Assembly: GCF_013362815.1 (NCBI RefSeq)
Contig: NZ_JABFVK010000036.1
Location: 1-45,790, forward strand
Direction of reading: 5' to 3'
DNA from: Hamadaea sp.
Lineage (GTDB): Bacteria > Actinomycetota > Actinomycetes > Mycobacteriales > Micromonosporaceae
DNA: 45,790 nucleotides
Part shown: positions 1 to 8,547 of the stretch, one piece after another
Layout of the letters: each line of letters starts with the position of its first letter
Numbering within the stretch: the stretch's first letter is position 1
Notes under the pieces: model-generated
Seen by the model: only the letters and a program-made list of their open reading frames with translations
Told to the model about the DNA's origin: nothing
Databases searched by the model: none
Made by a program: the position numbers and the translations under genes

Positions 1-36
1 CGACCTGGGCCGCCGCGGACGTCCACCCTTCGACAT

Positions 37-70
37 GTTGCAACACCTCCAAGATCAGAGGTGTTGCAAC
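37..70. repeat. Perfect 13-bp inverted repeat (hairpin)
   Basis: The arms GTTGCAACACCTC (37-49) and GAGGTGTTGCAAC (58-70) are exact reverse complements around an 8-base loop. Each arm itself contains the 8-bp palindrome GTTGCAAC. It lies about 90 bases beyond the stop codon of the minus-strand gene at 159-1091, so it may terminate transcription of that gene or of something left of the window. There is no clear T-tract. It could also be a protein-binding site. Confidence 0.6.
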
Positions 71-99
71 GATCCCTTGAAACCACCAGCGCGGAAGGC

Positions 100-121
100 C
101 GCGTTATCCCGGGATAACGCG
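100..121. repeat. Perfect 22-bp palindrome
   Basis: The 22 bases are fully self-complementary with no loop: CGCGTTATCCC is followed directly by its reverse complement GGGATAACGCG. It sits between the hairpin at 37-70 and the stop codon at 159. The absence of a loop argues for a dimeric protein-binding site or a repeat remnant rather than an efficient terminator. The function is unknown. Confidence 0.6.
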
Positions 122-158
122 CAGTCCCCGGGACAAAGCTCCATGCCGGCAGCGGGGG

Positions 159-1091
159 CTAAGACAGGCGAAGGTCCGCCGCGACCGGCCGATGATCGCT
201 GCCGTCGGCGGGCAGCACCCAGGCGTTGGCAGCGGTCACGCCCCGGATGAGGACGTGGTCGATGCGCGCCAGCGGGAAACCGGCGGGCCAGCTGAAGCCG
301 AAGCCGTTGCCCGCGGCGGCCTGTGCGGACTCGAGCTGGGCGGTGATCGGCGAGAGCGCCCGGTCGTAGACGCTGCCGTTGAGGTCGGCCAGCAGGACCA
401 CTCGCGGAATCTCCTCGTCCGCGAGCGCCTCGCCGAGCGCTTCCGCGCTGTCGTCGCGCTGGTCGGCGGTGAACCCCTGGTCGACGTCGACCCGGACCGA
501 GGGCATGTGGGCGACGTAGACCGCCACCGTTCCGGCCGGGGCGCGTACCTCGGCGCGGAGGGCCCGGTCCCAGCCGAGCCGCAGATCGACCGCGCTGGAA
601 TCGGCGATCGGATAGCGGCTCCAGAGGCCGACGGTCCCCCGGACCACGTGATACCGGTACGCCGAAGCCAGTGCGTCCTCGTACGCCGAGACCGCCCCGG
701 CGGGGATCTCCTGCAGCCCGATGACGTCGGGATCGGCGGCGATGAGCGCCCGGCTGGTGGCGGCCGGATCTTCGTTCGCGGCGAGCACGTTGTTGCTGAC
801 CACACGCAGGTCGTGAGAACCGCCGCCCTTCGCCGGGAGGACGATCTCGCCGAACAGGCCGAGCCAGACGACGATCGGCAGCAGCACGGCGATGCCGGCG
901 GGGGCCGAGCGCCGGTAGATCGCCAGCCCGGCCAGGATCGGGATGGGCAGCCCGAGCCAGGGCAGGAAGGTCTCCAGCAGGCTGCCCAGGTTGCGCACTC
1001 CGTTCGGGACGTACGCATGCAGGGCCATCAGCGCCGCCAACGCAACAGCGAAGGCGGCGATGATCCAGCCTCGTCTCCAGGTCCCGGACAC
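159..1091 (-). CDS. Membrane-anchored endonuclease/exonuclease/phosphatase (EEP) family protein
   Basis: A 310-residue protein. Residues about 10-90 hold roughly three hydrophobic segments; the rest is an EEP-fold catalytic domain probably facing outward. Recognisable EEP motifs in order are SNNVLAAN, DVIGLQEI (metal-binding Glu), GLWSRYP, AHMPSV, LLADLNGS (Asp/Asn pair), RIDHVLIRG and the final GSDHRPV (catalytic Asp-His). The family hydrolyses phosphodiesters in nucleic acids, lipids or sugar phosphates; the substrate here cannot be told. The start is GTG at 1091, with TAAGGT seven bases upstream, consistent with a leaderless or very short-leader transcript. It is divergent from the glycosylase gene, with 35 bp between the starts. 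Confidence 0.85.
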   Translation of the reverse strand: MSGTWRRGWIIAAFAVALAALMALHAYVPNGVRNLGSLLETFLPWLGLPIPILAGLAIYRRSAPAGIAVLLPIVVWLGLFGEIVLPAKGGGSHDLRVVSNNVLAANEDPAATSRALIAADPDVIGLQEIPAGAVSAYEDALASAYRYHVVRGTVGLWSRYPIADSSAVDLRLGWDRALRAEVRAPAGTVAVYVAHMPSVRVDVDQGFTADQRDDSAEALGEALADEEIPRVVLLADLNGSVYDRALSPITAQLESAQAAAGNGFGFSWPAGFPLARIDHVLIRGVTAANAWVLPADGSDHRPVAADLRLS

Positions 1092-1114
1092 CTGTAGAAC
1101 CTTATCGGCCGGGG

Positions 1115-1120
1115 TAACTT
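1115..1120 (+). promoter_or_regulatory. -10 element of a leaderless promoter
   Basis: TAACTT lies exactly six bases before the GTG start at 1127, with no ribosome binding site between. Transcription would begin at or next to the first base of the start codon. Confidence 0.5.
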
Positions 1121-1126
1121 GGACGG

Positions 1127-1987
1127 GTGCCAGAGCTGCCCGAAGTCGAAGCGCTCGCCGCCTTCCTGCGCGAGCGTGCGGTGGGTCATACCGTGAGCAG
1201 GATCGAAGTCTCGGCGATCAGCGCCCTGAAGACGTTCGATCCACCGGTGACGGCTGCGGTCGGCCGGACGGTCACCGGCGCGGGCCGGCGCGGCAAGTTC
1301 CTGGAGATCCACCTCGGTGAAGACCTCATGCTGGTGACGCACCTGGCCCGGGCCGGGTGGCTGCATTATCGGGAGACGTTCACCTCGGCCACCCCGCTCA
1401 AGCCCGGCAAGGGCCCGATCGCGCTGCGCGTACGCCTGGACGACGGTTCCGGCTTCGACCTGACCGAGGCGGGCACGCAGAAGAAGCTGGCCGTCTATCT
1501 GGTCCGGGATCCGCAGTCGATTCCCCAGGTCGCGTCGCTGGGGCCGGAGCCGCTCGGGCTCAGCCTGGACGACTTCGCGGAGCTCGTACGCCGCCAGTCC
1601 GGGCAGATCAAGGGAGTCCTCCGGAACCAGCGGATCATCGCCGGAGTCGGCAACGCGTACTCGGACGAGATCCTGCACGTCGCGAAGTTGTCGCCGTTCG
1701 CGCTGACCGGGAAGCTCACCGACGCTCAGATCAAGGCGCTTTACGACGCCATGATCGACACGCTCACCGACGCGATGAACCGGTCGGTCGGGCAGCAGGC
1801 GGCCACCCTGAAGGGCGAGAAGAAGGGCGGGTTGCGCGTACACGGGCGGACCGGGCAGCCCTGTCCGATCTGCGGAGACACCGTCCGGGAAGTCTCGTTC
1901 GCCGATTCCAGCCTGCAGTACTGCCCGACCTGTCAGACCGGCGGGAAGCCGCTCGCCGACCGCAGGCTGTCCAAACTCTTGAGGTGA
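1127..1987 (+). CDS. Fpg/Nei family DNA glycosylase (AP lyase)
   Basis: A 286-residue base-excision repair enzyme that removes oxidised bases and nicks the abasic site. It starts with MPELPEVE: after Met removal the N-terminal Pro is the Schiff-base nucleophile and the following Glu the catalytic acid. Other family signs are GRRGKFLEIHL (conserved Lys), the THLARAGWL strand, GVGNAYSDEILH (helix-two-turn-helix DNA contact), and a C-terminal zinc finger with CPIC (about 247-250) and CPTC (about 267-270). Length is normal for the family. It looks closer to the actinobacterial Fpg2/Nei-like branch than to classical MutM, so no symbol is given. The start is GTG with a -10 box six bases upstream. 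Confidence 0.93.
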   Translation: MPELPEVEALAAFLRERAVGHTVSRIEVSAISALKTFDPPVTAAVGRTVTGAGRRGKFLEIHLGEDLMLVTHLARAGWLHYRETFTSATPLKPGKGPIALRVRLDDGSGFDLTEAGTQKKLAVYLVRDPQSIPQVASLGPEPLGLSLDDFAELVRRQSGQIKGVLRNQRIIAGVGNAYSDEILHVAKLSPFALTGKLTDAQIKALYDAMIDTLTDAMNRSVGQQAATLKGEKKGGLRVHGRTGQPCPICGDTVREVSFADSSLQYCPTCQTGGKPLADRRLSKLLR

Positions 1988-2047
1988 CGTGCGGGGAACT
2001 CAGAGTCACTGCATGATCAGCCCTCTTCCGTACCCACCAAACGTCGG

Positions 2048-2053
2048 TATAGT
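2048..2053 (+). promoter_or_regulatory. Probable -10 box for the sugar transferase gene
   Basis: TATAGT sits 66 bases upstream of the GTG start at 2120 in an otherwise empty 132-bp gap, implying a leader of roughly 60 bases. No convincing -35 was identified. Confidence 0.4.
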
Positions 2054-2119
2054 GACTCGGGCTTCCTCCCGACCATATGTGAGCCCTGTCTCGGTGGCGG
2101 GAATGGAAGACTGGCGAAT

Positions 2120-3769
2120 GTGGCACGGGAGGACCCGGGTGAGGTGACGACGAGTCTCAAGAAACCTCCAGAGGTCGCGGGACGCACCGAGTCGGAGCCG
2201 ACGCAAGAGCTTCCGACGATTCCGCCTGCCGGAGATTCCCCAGCTCAGCCCACCGACGGTGGGCCAAGAACCAGCGCCGGACGCCGGGCTGCCGCGCTCA
2301 ACGGAACGCGGAAGAAGTACAACGGCGTCGCGCGCTCAGTCTGGGTGCGTACGCGTCCCCGGCTGGCCCGGTGGCACCGGCCCTACATCCTGGTGCTGAT
2401 CGTCCTCGACTACGTCGCCGCCACGCTCGGCAGCTACACCGCCGTCACCTGGTGGGAGACCCGGGCGAGCACCGGTCTCAACGTGCCGTTCTTCGACGAG
2501 ATCGCGTACGGCGCCCTGCCGCTCTGCTGGATCGTTCTGCTCTGGGGCAATGGCGCGTATGACCGCCGCCGCCTCGGCATCGGGGCCGACGAGTTCAAAC
2601 GCGTCGTCCGGGCCGGAGTCGCCGTGCTGGCCACCGTCTCGGTCGCCGCCTTCGGTTTCCGTGTGCTGCTGTCGCGGTGGTCCGTGCTGACCGCCGTCCT
2701 CGGCGCGCTGATCTACATGCTGATCCTGCGCGGGCTGGCCCGCCGGGCGCTGCACTTCATCCGGCGGCGCATCCGCCACGCCAACCACCGCACGCTGCTG
2801 GTCGGCACGCTCCAGGAGACGCTTTACGTCTACAAGATCGTCAATCGCAGCCCCGCTGCGGGTCTGCAGCCGGTCGCGATCCACCTGACCGACGGCGTCT
2901 CGGCGGCGCGCCGAGCCCAGGTGCCCATCCCCGTCTACACCAACCGGAACATCATCGGGCTGGTGCACGAGGTCGGCGCGGACACCATCGCGATCTGCGG
3001 CTCGGCCAACTCCGAGCCGGGCAAGCTCCGCGAGTTGGCCTGGGAACTCGAAGGCTCCGGCGTCGACCTGGTCGTCGCGCCGCAGATCACCGACATCGCC
3101 GGGCCCCGGGTGCACATCCGCCCGATCGAGGGCCTGCCGCTGCTGCACGTCGAGGAGCCGACCCTGTCCGGCGTCTCGCTGCTGGCGAAGAACGCGATGG
3201 ACCGGATCTGCGCCATCCTCGGCCTGATCGCGCTGCTGCCGATCTTCGCGATCATCGGGCTCGCCATCAAGATCACCGACCCCGGCCCGATCTTCTTCCG
3301 GCAGAAGCGGATCGGTCACGAGGGCCGCACCTTCCGGGTCTGGAAGTTCCGGACCATGTACACCGACGCCGAGGAGCGCCTGGCCACCCTGGTCGACCTC
3401 AACGAGAGCGACGGACTTCTCTTCAAGATGAAGGACGACCCGCGGGTCACGCCGATCGGGCGGTTCCTACGCGCCTCCTCGCTCGACGAGCTGCCGCAGC
3501 TGATCAACGTCGTGCTGGGTGAGATGTCGCTGGTCGGGCCGCGTCCGCTGCCTGCGGGCGACGATGACTTCGAAGGCCCGGCGCGCCGCCGCCTGCTCGT
3601 GCGTCCCGGCATGACCGGGCTCTGGCAGGTCTCCGGTCGCTCCGACACGACCTGGGAGGAGGCGGTGCGGCTGGACCTGTACTACGTGGACAACTGGTCG
3701 CTCGCCTACGACCTCGCCATCCTCTGGCGGACGGTCGGCGTGGTCTTCGCGCGCAAGGGCGCGTACTAG
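2120..3769 (+). CDS. Exopolysaccharide polyprenyl glycosylphosphotransferase (sugar transferase)
   Basis: A 549-residue integral membrane enzyme that starts surface glycan synthesis by transferring a sugar-1-phosphate from a nucleotide sugar to undecaprenyl phosphate on the inner face of the membrane. The N-terminal ~80 residues are polar, followed by four or so membrane segments (about 90-220), a Rossmann-like middle domain, a further membrane helix (about 355-385) and the catalytic bac_transf domain. That domain has KFRTM (about 408), DELPQ (about 455), GPRPLPAGD (about 473), RPGMTGLWQVSGRS and DLYYVDNWS. No glycosyltransferase operon surrounds it, so the glycan is unknown. The GTG start is used because the ATG two bases earlier is in another frame. 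Confidence 0.93.
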   Translation: MAREDPGEVTTSLKKPPEVAGRTESEPTQELPTIPPAGDSPAQPTDGGPRTSAGRRAAALNGTRKKYNGVARSVWVRTRPRLARWHRPYILVLIVLDYVAATLGSYTAVTWWETRASTGLNVPFFDEIAYGALPLCWIVLLWGNGAYDRRRLGIGADEFKRVVRAGVAVLATVSVAAFGFRVLLSRWSVLTAVLGALIYMLILRGLARRALHFIRRRIRHANHRTLLVGTLQETLYVYKIVNRSPAAGLQPVAIHLTDGVSAARRAQVPIPVYTNRNIIGLVHEVGADTIAICGSANSEPGKLRELAWELEGSGVDLVVAPQITDIAGPRVHIRPIEGLPLLHVEEPTLSGVSLLAKNAMDRICAILGLIALLPIFAIIGLAIKITDPGPIFFRQKRIGHEGRTFRVWKFRTMYTDAEERLATLVDLNESDGLLFKMKDDPRVTPIGRFLRASSLDELPQLINVVLGEMSLVGPRPLPAGDDDFEGPARRRLLVRPGMTGLWQVSGRSDTTWEEAVRLDLYYVDNWSLAYDLAILWRTVGVVFARKGAY

Positions 3770-3782
3770 CTCCGCGGCCGGC

Positions 3783-4985
3783 ATGCCCACCGCACTCGCC
3801 GCGCTCGCGCTCGTCCTGGCCTTGGCGCTCGCGGTGGGCGCGGTCGTGCGGCTCCGTCGCCGTCCGCGCATCGCCACCGCGGCCCAGCGGGCCACCTACG
3901 AAGTCCTCCACGCGGCGGGCCTGGCCGCGGAGCCACTGCGGGCCGGTCTCACTCCGGCTTCGGCGACCCGGGCGGTACGCCATCTCCGTCCCCTGATCGG
4001 GTCGGCCGGTCTCGGGCTTTACGAGGACGGTACGCAACTCGCGTTGGACGGCCTCGGCGGCCACCATTCGGGGCAGCTCGTGGCGGCGGCGAGCGCCGGC
4101 ATCCGCTCGGGGCGTACCAGTGTGCTGACGATGGAAGAGCTGCCCTGCGAACGGATCGACTGCCCCGTGCGTGGCGCGGTCATCGTGCCGTTGACCGGCG
4201 ACGGCGTGACCGCGCGGGCGGCGCTGACCGCAGTGACCTCCGATCGCCCGGCGCCCGGATTGGTGCAGGCGACGCTGGAGACCGGCCGCTGGGTGTCGGC
4301 CCAGCTGGCGCTAGCCGAGCTGGACCGCTCACGGGCCCGGCTCGCCCGAGCCGAGGTACGCGCGCTGCGCGCCCAGATCAGCCCGCATTTCATCTACAAC
4401 GCGCTGACCGCGATCGCCTCCTTCGTGCGGACCGACCCCGACCGGGCCCGGGACTTGCTGGAAGAGTTCGCCGAGTTCACCCGCTACTCGTTTCGGGCGC
4501 ACGGCGAGTTCACGACGCTGGCCGAGGAACTGCGCTCGATCGACCGCTACCTGACCATCGAGCGCGCCCGATTCGGCGACCGGCTCCAGGTACGCCTCCG
4601 CATCGCGCCCGAGGTACTGCCCGTGACGTTGCCGTTCCTCTGCCTGCAACCACTCGTCGAAAACGCCGTGCGCCACGGGCTGTCCCGCAAACCCGGGGTG
4701 GGTAATCTGCGGATCGAAGCCGAGGACGCGGGCTCGGAGTGCCACATCACGGTGGAGGACGACGGTGTCGGGATGGACCCGGCTGTCTTGGCGCGACGGC
4801 CCGGAGGCGGTGACCAGATGACCGAGGACGACGAAGCCGGCCAGCACGTTGGTCTGGCCAATGTGGACGAACGGCTGCGGTCGGTCTTCGGAGATCGGTT
4901 CGGGCTGATAGTGGAGACCGCGCTGGGTGCGGGAACGAAGGTCAACCTGCGGATTCCGAAGTTCCACCCCGGAGTGTCGGCATGA
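3783..4985 (+). CDS. LytS/YehU-type sensor histidine kinase
   Basis: A 400-residue kinase. One N-terminal membrane segment (1-22) is followed by a GAF-like region (about 45-180) and a His_kinase domain whose phospho-accepting motif ALRAQISPHFIYNAL places the histidine at residue 202. The ATPase domain has the N box LVENAVRHGL and the G boxes DDGVGM and GLANVDERL. It starts 13 bases after the sugar transferase stop and is followed 22 bases later by a LytTR response regulator, its obvious partner. In enterobacteria kinases of this family (BtsS, YpdA) sense pyruvate and control carboxylate transporters. The symporter downstream suggests a similar role here, which is inference. Confidence 0.92.
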   Translation: MPTALAALALVLALALAVGAVVRLRRRPRIATAAQRATYEVLHAAGLAAEPLRAGLTPASATRAVRHLRPLIGSAGLGLYEDGTQLALDGLGGHHSGQLVAAASAGIRSGRTSVLTMEELPCERIDCPVRGAVIVPLTGDGVTARAALTAVTSDRPAPGLVQATLETGRWVSAQLALAELDRSRARLARAEVRALRAQISPHFIYNALTAIASFVRTDPDRARDLLEEFAEFTRYSFRAHGEFTTLAEELRSIDRYLTIERARFGDRLQVRLRIAPEVLPVTLPFLCLQPLVENAVRHGLSRKPGVGNLRIEAEDAGSECHITVEDDGVGMDPAVLARRPGGGDQMTEDDEAGQHVGLANVDERLRSVFGDRFGLIVETALGAGTKVNLRIPKFHPGVSA

Positions 4986-5007
4986 GCGGCCGCCGGACGG
5001 TGATCAC

Positions 5008-5784
5008 GTGACTTCGCCCGACGTTCCGGCTTTCTTGCGCGTACTGGCGGTCGACGACGAGCCGCCCGCCCTCGACGAGCTGGCTTATCTCCTGCGCGCC
5101 GACCCTCGGGTCGCCCGGCTGCATACCGCTGCGGATGCCACGGACGCGCTCCGGATCCTGCGTGATCACGAGGTCGACGCGGTGTTCCTCGACATCCGCA
5201 TGCCCGGCCTCGACGGGTTGGAGCTGGCCCGGGTGCTCCGCCGATTCGCCCGGCCCCCCGCCGTGGTGTTCGTGACGGCGTACGACGATGCAGCCGTGGA
5301 CGCCTTCGACCTCGGAGTCGTGGATTACGTCCGCAAACCCATCCGGGCCGACCGCCTCGCCGAGTCCGTACGCCGAGTCGTCGCCCGGCTCGTGCTCCCG
5401 ATCGCACCCCCGACACCGGCCGGCGAGGACGTCTCGATCCCCGTCGAGCTGGCCGGGGTCACGAAGATGCTGCCCCGCTCGGCGGTCCGCTGGGTCGAAG
5501 CCCAGGGCGACTACGCCCGGCTGCATACCTCGAACGGGTCTCACCTGGTCCGGGTGCCACTGGCGACATTGGCCGAACGCTGGGCTGACGCGGGTTTCGT
5601 GCGTATCCACCGTTCGTACCTGGTCCAGATCAGACTTATAGGTGAACTCCGGCTGACCAACACCGGTTATGTCGTCGTCGTCGACGGCGCTGAGCTGCCG
5701 GTAAGCCGGCGGCATACCCGTGAGTTGAAAGATCGACTCGTCCGCGCCGCCAAGCAGGGCTGGCAACGCGGGACCCCCACCTGA
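5008..5784 (+). CDS. LytTR-family DNA-binding response regulator
   Basis: A 258-residue regulator. The receiver domain (about 10-130) has the acidic pair in LAVDDEPPA, the phospho-acceptor Asp62 in FLDIRMPGLDG, and the switch residues FVTAYDD and DYVRKPI. A C-terminal LytTR domain (about 150-255) shows RWVEAQGDYARLHT, FVRIHRSYLV and ELPVSRRH. LytTR domains bind imperfect direct repeats. The open frame extends upstream to 4927 inside the kinase gene, but the GTG at 5008 gives the expected N-terminus of a receiver domain. It is presumably cotranscribed with the kinase. The likely targets are the transporter genes at 8092-10022. Confidence 0.92.
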   Translation: MTSPDVPAFLRVLAVDDEPPALDELAYLLRADPRVARLHTAADATDALRILRDHEVDAVFLDIRMPGLDGLELARVLRRFARPPAVVFVTAYDDAAVDAFDLGVVDYVRKPIRADRLAESVRRVVARLVLPIAPPTPAGEDVSIPVELAGVTKMLPRSAVRWVEAQGDYARLHTSNGSHLVRVPLATLAERWADAGFVRIHRSYLVQIRLIGELRLTNTGYVVVVDGAELPVSRRHTRELKDRLVRAAKQGWQRGTPT

Positions 5785-5848
5785 GCCTCCTTCCAGTTAC
5801 AGTCCAGTCCGCCGTGACGGACCCAACTGGTCTGACAGGAGAAACCGG

Positions 5849-8038
5849 ATGTCTGAAACCCCCGATCAGCCCCTGTCGCCCGAAGCGGCGACACCGTCCA
5901 CTCCGGACGGACCGGAAGCCCGCTTGGGAACGCCCGACGGGCCGGCCGAGCCGGAGCCCGCCCCGCCGCCGGCGAAACGCGCCCGGCCGGCGAAGAAGGC
6001 GGCCGCGGGGGCTGATCCGGGGGCGGGGCCCGATCCAGCGGCGACTCCGGCGAAGAAGGCGACCCCGGCCAAGAAGGCCGCGCCCGCCGGCAAGGCCACT
6101 CCCGTGAAGAAGGCCGCCCCGGCCGAGAAGGCGGCCGCGGTCGCCGCGCCGGTCGTATCCGAAGCCGCGTCTGCTGTACCGACCGAGCCAGCAGTGGCGA
6201 CCGAGCCGGAAGCCGCGCCGGTTGTCGCTGCGCAAGCCGGACCCGCGCAGGCCGCGGCCCCGGCAGCCGCGCAGGCGGTTACGACGCAGCCGCCCGCGCC
6301 GCAGGGCGCTCCGGTGTTCGCCGTACCGCCGCAGGCCCCGCCGCCCGGCTACGCACCGCAACCGGGTCAGCCTGGTTACCCGGCGCCACCGGGACAGCCC
6401 GGCTACCCGCCGGTCCCTGGACCCGGCTACTGGACCAACCAACCCGGCGTCGTACGCCGTCCGCCGCCCCCGAGCTTCACCCAGACCCGCTGGCGGGGGC
6501 CGCAGAAGCCGGCTCCGGCGTTGGCGTTGCTGGGCATCCTGCTCGGCGGACTGGGCTTCGCCCTGGCCCTGCCCCTGAGCAAGCCGGGCATCGGCTGGCC
6601 GATCGCCGGTCTCGCCGCCGCCCTGGGCGTCGGGTACGCCGCCTGGCGGAGCGACGCCGAGGTCAGCCGCAACGACCGGATCATGCGCGGCGTCTGGGGT
6701 CTGGCCGCGCTGGCGCTCCTGGCGATGAGCGCGATCCGGGCGTCGGGGCTGCTCACCTTCTACTTCGTCATCGGCGCGCTCGCCTGTGCGTCGCTGGCCG
6801 CCGCCGGCGGCAAGTCGGTCCGGGCCATGCTGTTCGGCGTGATAGCCGCGCCGATCGCCGGGTTCCGCAGCATTCCCTGGGTGGCGCAGAGCATGGCCGG
6901 TCTCGCCGCCCGGCGGGCCGAGCGGCGGCGGGCGGCCGGGCAGGACGGTGACGCCGCCGCAGCGACCGCCCGGTCCAAGCGGAACGCAAACCTCATGCTC
7001 TCGGTCGTCATCATGGTCGTCCTGCTGCTGATCTTCGGGGCGCTGTTCGCCTCGGCCGACGCGGTCTTCGCCCACTACTTGGGCGCCTTCTTCGGGCGCA
7101 TCGGCAAGATCATTCCGGACTGGAACGCCGGAAACGTGATTCTGCGGATCTTCCTGCTCGGCGTCGGGCTGCTCCTCGCGGCAGGCGGCGTGTTCCTCGC
7201 CAGCAACCCGCCGGACCTGCGCGGCATGGAGAGCCCGGGCCGCCCGCTGTTCGGCCGCGACCTGCTCGCGTTGCCGCTGGCCGGGCTCGCCCTGCTCTTC
7301 GTCGGCTTCGTCGCCGTGCAGTTCACGGCGTTGTTCGGCGGCAACACCTACATCCTGGAGCATTCGCAGGTCACCTATGCCAAGTACGCCGTGGGCGGCT
7401 TCCGGCAGCTGGTGGTGGTCTCGCTGCTCACCCTCGTGATCGTGGCGGCTGCCGCCCGCTGGGGGCACAAGGAGCAGCGTCGCGAGCGGCTGACTTTGCA
7501 GGTGCTGCTCGGGACTTTGTGCGTACTGAGCATCGTCATCGTGGTTTCGGCGTTGACCCGGCTGCAGCTCTACGTCGACACCTACGGGATGACTCGGGAG
7601 CGCTTCGCCGTCGCGATGCTGGAAATCTTCCTCGGCATCAGCTTCCTGCTCGTGCTCCTGGCCGGCTGGAAGATGAAGGCGCCCTGGCTGTCCCGGGCCG
7701 TCCTCGGAATCTGGGTCGTCATGCTCCTCGGCGCGGCCGTGCTCAACCCGGAGCACTACATCGCCGAGCACAACATCAAGCGGTACCAGGCGGGCGAGAA
7801 GATCGACCTCTGGTACCTCGGTTCGCTGTCTGCCGACGCCGTGCCTGCCCTGGTCAACCTCCCCGAGAACGCCCGCAACTGCGTCCTCGGCGACATCGAC
7901 AAGGAACTGACGGACGACAAGGACGACTGGTACGAGTGGAACTGGGGCCGGGAGGAGGCTCGGCGCATCCTCGCCGAGAAGTATCCGAACGGCTTCGGCC
8001 CCTGCCAGGGCCGTCGGGGCTACGACTACCGCCGATGA
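5849..8038 (+). CDS. DUF4173/DUF4153-type large membrane protein with Lys/Ala/Pro-rich N-terminal tail
   Basis: A 729-residue protein. The first ~215 residues are low-complexity: an Ala/Lys/Pro section (about 45-95) with repeated AKKA units resembling histone H1 tails, an Ala/Val/Pro stretch, then a PGYP/PGQP section (about 165-195). From about residue 225 there are roughly ten membrane helices. The motif LYVDTYGMTRER is typical of the DUF4173 family, and the C-terminus is soluble and acidic. The function of the family is not known. The start ATG has a good ribosome binding site (CAGGAGAAA). It lies between the LytTR regulator (64 bp gap) and the transporter pair (53 bp gap), all on one strand, so it may belong to the same regulated group. 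Confidence 0.8.
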   Translation: MSETPDQPLSPEAATPSTPDGPEARLGTPDGPAEPEPAPPPAKRARPAKKAAAGADPGAGPDPAATPAKKATPAKKAAPAGKATPVKKAAPAEKAAAVAAPVVSEAASAVPTEPAVATEPEAAPVVAAQAGPAQAAAPAAAQAVTTQPPAPQGAPVFAVPPQAPPPGYAPQPGQPGYPAPPGQPGYPPVPGPGYWTNQPGVVRRPPPPSFTQTRWRGPQKPAPALALLGILLGGLGFALALPLSKPGIGWPIAGLAAALGVGYAAWRSDAEVSRNDRIMRGVWGLAALALLAMSAIRASGLLTFYFVIGALACASLAAAGGKSVRAMLFGVIAAPIAGFRSIPWVAQSMAGLAARRAERRRAAGQDGDAAAATARSKRNANLMLSVVIMVVLLLIFGALFASADAVFAHYLGAFFGRIGKIIPDWNAGNVILRIFLLGVGLLLAAGGVFLASNPPDLRGMESPGRPLFGRDLLALPLAGLALLFVGFVAVQFTALFGGNTYILEHSQVTYAKYAVGGFRQLVVVSLLTLVIVAAAARWGHKEQRRERLTLQVLLGTLCVLSIVIVVSALTRLQLYVDTYGMTRERFAVAMLEIFLGISFLLVLLAGWKMKAPWLSRAVLGIWVVMLLGAAVLNPEHYIAEHNIKRYQAGEKIDLWYLGSLSADAVPALVNLPENARNCVLGDIDKELTDDKDDWYEWNWGREEARRILAEKYPNGFGPCQGRRGYDYRR

Positions 8039-8079
8039 AGACCAGCCGCTGAGGGGCTGGCGGTGTCGGGCCTCGTCGA

Positions 8080-8085
8080 TAGACT
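8080..8085 (+). promoter_or_regulatory. -10 element of a leaderless promoter
   Basis: TAGACT ends six bases before the ATG at 8092 and no Shine-Dalgarno sequence is present. The transporter pair would therefore have its own promoter, separate from the upstream gene. A short CCAGCC...GGCTGG hairpin (8042-8060) between the two genes may stop readthrough. Confidence 0.5.
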
Positions 8086-8091
8086 CCCGGC

Positions 8092-8547
8092 ATGACACCG
8101 CCACCCCCGGACGGTTCCGAGTTGCCTGCTCAGCGGCCTACTGAGCCGGCGACTCCGGTCCGGACCCGGGTGGTGCTGGCCGAGATCGCCGCACCGCGGC
8201 ACGGTGGCGATCCGGCCGATCCGGCGGCCGTCCAAGACGTCCTGCTCCGGGGACTCGTCCGGGCCCAGCTCGCGCTCGCCCTCCGGCTCGCCGTCGTGGT
8301 GCTGGTCGGGCTCGGCTCGTTGCCGCTGCTGTTCAGCCTGGCGCCGAGCTTCGGGGAAGTCAGGATCGCCGGATTCCGGTTACCGTGGCTTCTGCTGGGC
8401 TTTCTCGCGTACCCCTTCTTGATCGGCGTGGGCGTGGCCTTCGTGCGCCTCGCGGACCGCAATGAAACTGACTTCGCGGCGCTGCAACGCCGCGAGCATC
8501 GACTCAGCGCCGCGCTCCACCGCGATGCCGGCGGTGATCGGCGGTGA
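8092..8547 (+). CDS. Small membrane protein, DUF485-like partner of the symporter
   Basis: A 151-residue protein with a polar N-terminal half and two membrane helices (about 65-85 and 98-122), followed by VRLADRNETDFAALQRRE. This layout, two helices and then a short amphipathic tail with an acidic-Phe-X-X-Leu pattern, matches the DUF485 (YjcH) family encoded just before acetate symporter ActP in many bacteria, though it is longer and divergent. Its stop codon overlaps the symporter start by four bases, so the two are translationally coupled. The assignment rests on topology and position rather than clear sequence identity. Confidence 0.65.
   Translation: MTPPPPDGSELPAQRPTEPATPVRTRVVLAEIAAPRHGGDPADPAAVQDVLLRGLVRAQLALALRLAVVVLVGLGSLPLLFSLAPSFGEVRIAGFRLPWLLLGFLAYPFLIGVGVAFVRLADRNETDFAALQRREHRLSAALHRDAGGDRR

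Noticed and set aside
5636-8104. 822-residue open frame on the minus strand
   Set aside because: It is antisense to the DUF4173-type gene and the translation is low-complexity Arg/Gly/Asp-rich with no domain. High-GC DNA generates such long antisense frames; the plus-strand frame has membrane helices and a family motif.
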